This document shows positions 61,801 to 64,000 of a DNA stretch of 64,000 nucleotides, in pieces. The position numbers were made by a program, and so were the translations under genes. The stretch comes from Bursaphelenchus xylophilus. Lineage: Eukaryota > Nematoda > Chromadorea > Rhabditida > Aphelenchoididae. The stretch covers positions 4,149,501 to 4,213,500 of the forward strand of contig CAJFCV020000005.1 in NCBI GenBank assembly GCA_904066235.2, written 5' to 3'. Every line of letters begins with the position of its first letter. The first letter of the stretch is position 1. The notes beneath the pieces are model-generated. The model made no database searches and was not told the origin of the DNA. It was given only the letters and a program-made list of their open reading frames with translations.

Positions 61801-64000
61801 GACGTACTACAGTATTCTAACAAAGTTTTAAAGACCATCTACGTAAGCAGACCTCATAAAGGCTCTCTAAAACCATGGGGACCATATGGTCTTTATCTTC
61901 GACCATAAAACTTGATACAAATGCTCTTCAAATAACCTTGTGACAACTTTTTTGACATTTGACATTTCAAAAGCTTCGAAAACATTGGAGAAAGCAATCA
62001 TAAGTGTGATCGCTGACGAATCAAACGCATACACGTCTAAAAAGCGCTTTTTGAATCTTCACGCACTCTCCGCCACCTCGCGAACACACGTAAATTTCAC
62101 TATCAATCCAGCAAGATGGATCTCCTACCTCCTCCATCAAATAAACTTTCATCCAGCCGTCTTTTATTTTCGCTTCGTGACCCTCTTCAAGCCCATCAAA
62201 ATAAATAATTATCCGTCGGATATCGCAAAAGGTGGTGACTATGAACCCCATACGATCTCGAAGAATATTACAAACGCTCACAATTATCTCTTTATTTGTA
62301 TTCGTCGTAAAAGTTTTGGTCGTTTTTGTGTTCGCATAACCCCGCTCTCTGCTTAACACTTGCTGTCTACGCGCTACTCTGCCCCGCGGCGATTTGGTCT
62401 TTGCACGTTTGGAGAGCAGTAAGAACATCAATTGCGCGCGCGCAACCCATCGTCGCTCGAATTTTGGCTCCTGCGGACAATTAAAACATTTTGTTAATGA
62501 TTCATTCGATTAGTCAACGTGATTAGCCGGGATCAACGACCTAATGATCCGAGAGATCAAAGTTCTTCGGTTGAGATTATGGGTAATCAAAGATATCCCT
62601 TTGGTCGTCAGATAAACACTTCAACAAACAGATCAGGTTCGAGTGATCTAAATGCGACCATTCGCAAAGGAGGTTACGGAGGCCCAAACGTGATATCAAA
62701 AGATATGAGAGACAAAGGTGCAGCATAAATATGCTTCTCCAATGAAATTCCAAATCATTCGCCAAAATATATCTATATATATTCCTCCAACTCTATTCAT
62801 ATTTAAAGTCGATGTTTACGAAAACTAGAAATCACAACGTCGAAATAAGCAAAATAAGCTTTCCAATCCCACCAAAAATGGTAATGAAAACAAGAACCGT
62901 TGGCCAGAGATCACAAAAATCGAGGGCAAGGCAAGAACACCTCTTACGTACCCGGTCAGAATAAATAAAAGTCAAATAGAAAAACGAAAACCTAGAAGAT
63001 GCAAAGCCACTCCCCGATAATTTACGGAGGTTGCGAAATAATAGCGAACACTTTGCCGTACGAAAATATGCAAAAATGAACGTAAGCCACCTTTCTGCAG
63101 CATTGCAATTGGCGATAATAGCCTTGTCCACATTCACTGCCAGTTTAAATAGATGATGATTTAGGCCGATTCAAACATCTCTGACTTCTGATCAAGTCGA
63201 AACGTGACTCTGTCACAACTGCGAACACATTTTGCTGAGCACATCAGCATAAACGAATGAGAATCCGCATCTATTTTCTAGCCTAACTCGAACACATAAA
63301 GTTATTCTGCCAGTACTACGAACACAACTTTTCTAGATACATCAACATAAACGAATGATAACTAGGAGTTCCACATCTATTTTCTAGCCCAACCCGAGGC
63401 AGATTTTGATAACGTAATTCTATCAGTACTACAAACACATTTTCCTAGACACATCAGCATAAACGAATAGAGAACTAGGGGATTTCCGCATCTATTTTCT
63501 AGTCTAACTCGAGTACATTTTGATAATTCGTGCATAAATCGATCTCGCAACGTCAGAGGGAGGGATGACTCTTCGCGGATAGGGATTTGTTGCATAGAAA
63601 AATTATGCAAATCCCTTGGATGTTTATGTCATTTCACGTTCGTCCGGGAAATACTTCACAATTCCGTCGATCGAGTTCAAAGTTGAAACAAACCACAACA
63701 AATCGGATGATATTCCATATGCGGAGAGGGCCGATGAAAGCACAAACATGAAGATTTCGAGCAACAGATTCACGATTCACACCCATAACAACAATTTTCA
63801 AGCACATATTGCCAAACTTAATGAATAAAGATCAACGAAATTTTTCGAATATCCAACTTGGCTCAGAAACAGCTCTCTATAATCTTTGTTCTTCCTCAAA
63901 TTCATTTGCATAACTGGTAAACGGAAATCAGAGATCAAACCAGTTCCAAAGGCTGTCAAGTTATAAAAGCAATCATTCAGAGCAAGCTACCACCTTCACT
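58855..64000. other. 5.1 kb to the window end without a recognisable gene
   Basis: It begins with the presumed PRPF4B promoter. Frames of 136-138 codons overlap on opposite strands near 61.9-62.4 kb, without motifs or splice support. A triplicated unit lies at 63207-63532. The AT-rich, low-repeat character resembles the 7.4 kb above pak-1, and it may be the regulatory or intronic sequence of a gene beyond the window. Confidence 0.55.
63207..63532. repeat. Three tandem copies of a ~100-113-bp unit
   Basis: The unit runs TCTGCCAGTACTACGAACAC, then ACATCAGCATAAACGAATGA, then CATCTATTTTCTAGCCTAAC. Copies start near 63207, 63304 and 63419 and differ by several substitutions and small indels (spacing about 97 and 115 bp). 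No frame stays open across units, so it is not a coding repeat. Confidence 0.78.

Noticed and set aside
61940..62431. Overlapping 138- and 136-codon frames on opposite strands
   Set aside because: Neither has a motif, the two are mirror shadows of each other, and no splice-compatible neighbours were found.
62519..62728. 69-codon hydrophilic frame (ends ...SKDMRDKGAA)
   Set aside because: It starts from GTG, has no family resemblance and no splice signals. It could be an exon of a gene beyond the window, but nothing shows it.

Overview
The window is eukaryotic nuclear DNA from a nematode, most likely a rhabditid-type species. Evidence: short introns with GT...TTTTCAG borders on nearly every gene; three chemoreceptor genes that each belong to a nematode-specific 7TM class (Srt, Str-superfamily and Sra-superfamily); a TWK-type K2P channel and a pak-1-like kinase whose sequences resemble nematode members; and probable trans-splice acceptors at or just before some start codons. 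I cannot name the species. All gene models were built by hand from reading frames, splice borders and phase continuity; no search was run.

Layout. 1-2.06 kb: nested inverted-repeat elements, no gene. 2.06-3.91 kb (-): Srt chemoreceptor. 6.44-9.99 kb (-): two-pore K+ channel. 9.99-15.95 kb: repeat-rich, with clusters of GCACTGTGC/GCACAGTGC. 15.95-17.54 kb (-): Str-superfamily chemoreceptor, whose start codon lies 16 bp from a 2.74 kb foldback element. 21.35-24.30 kb (-): pak-1-like p21-activated kinase, followed upstream by 7.4 kb without a recognisable gene. 31.69-33.68 kb (-): WDR18/Ipi3-like WD-repeat protein, divergent from 33.97-35.00 kb (+), enolase-phosphatase E1. 35.23-35.71 kb (-): small Met-rich, six-Cys secreted protein. 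36.70-40.48 kb (+): MAM-domain secreted protein with a mariner-like element in an intron. 40.70-41.37 kb (-): short secreted, probably GPI-anchored protein. 44.31-48.12 kb (-): Sra-superfamily chemoreceptor with a 1.9 kb repeat-filled last intron. 48.1-54.2 kb: transposon relics only. 54.19-54.44 kb (+): small single-TM protein. 55.10-56.48 kb (+): Ser/Lys-rich single-TM protein. 56.65-58.85 kb (-): PRP4 kinase (PRPF4B). 58.86-64.0 kb: no recognisable gene, one tandem repeat.

The genes do not form a pathway. Housekeeping genes (methionine salvage, ribosome biogenesis, splicing kinase, PAK signalling) alternate with sensory receptors and secreted proteins. What unites the window is its mobile DNA: at least six TA-flanked non-autonomous families, two decayed mariner-family transposons, an inverted repeat carrying a tRNA-like sequence in each arm, and an old dispersed repeat whose blocks recur in introns of most of the larger genes.
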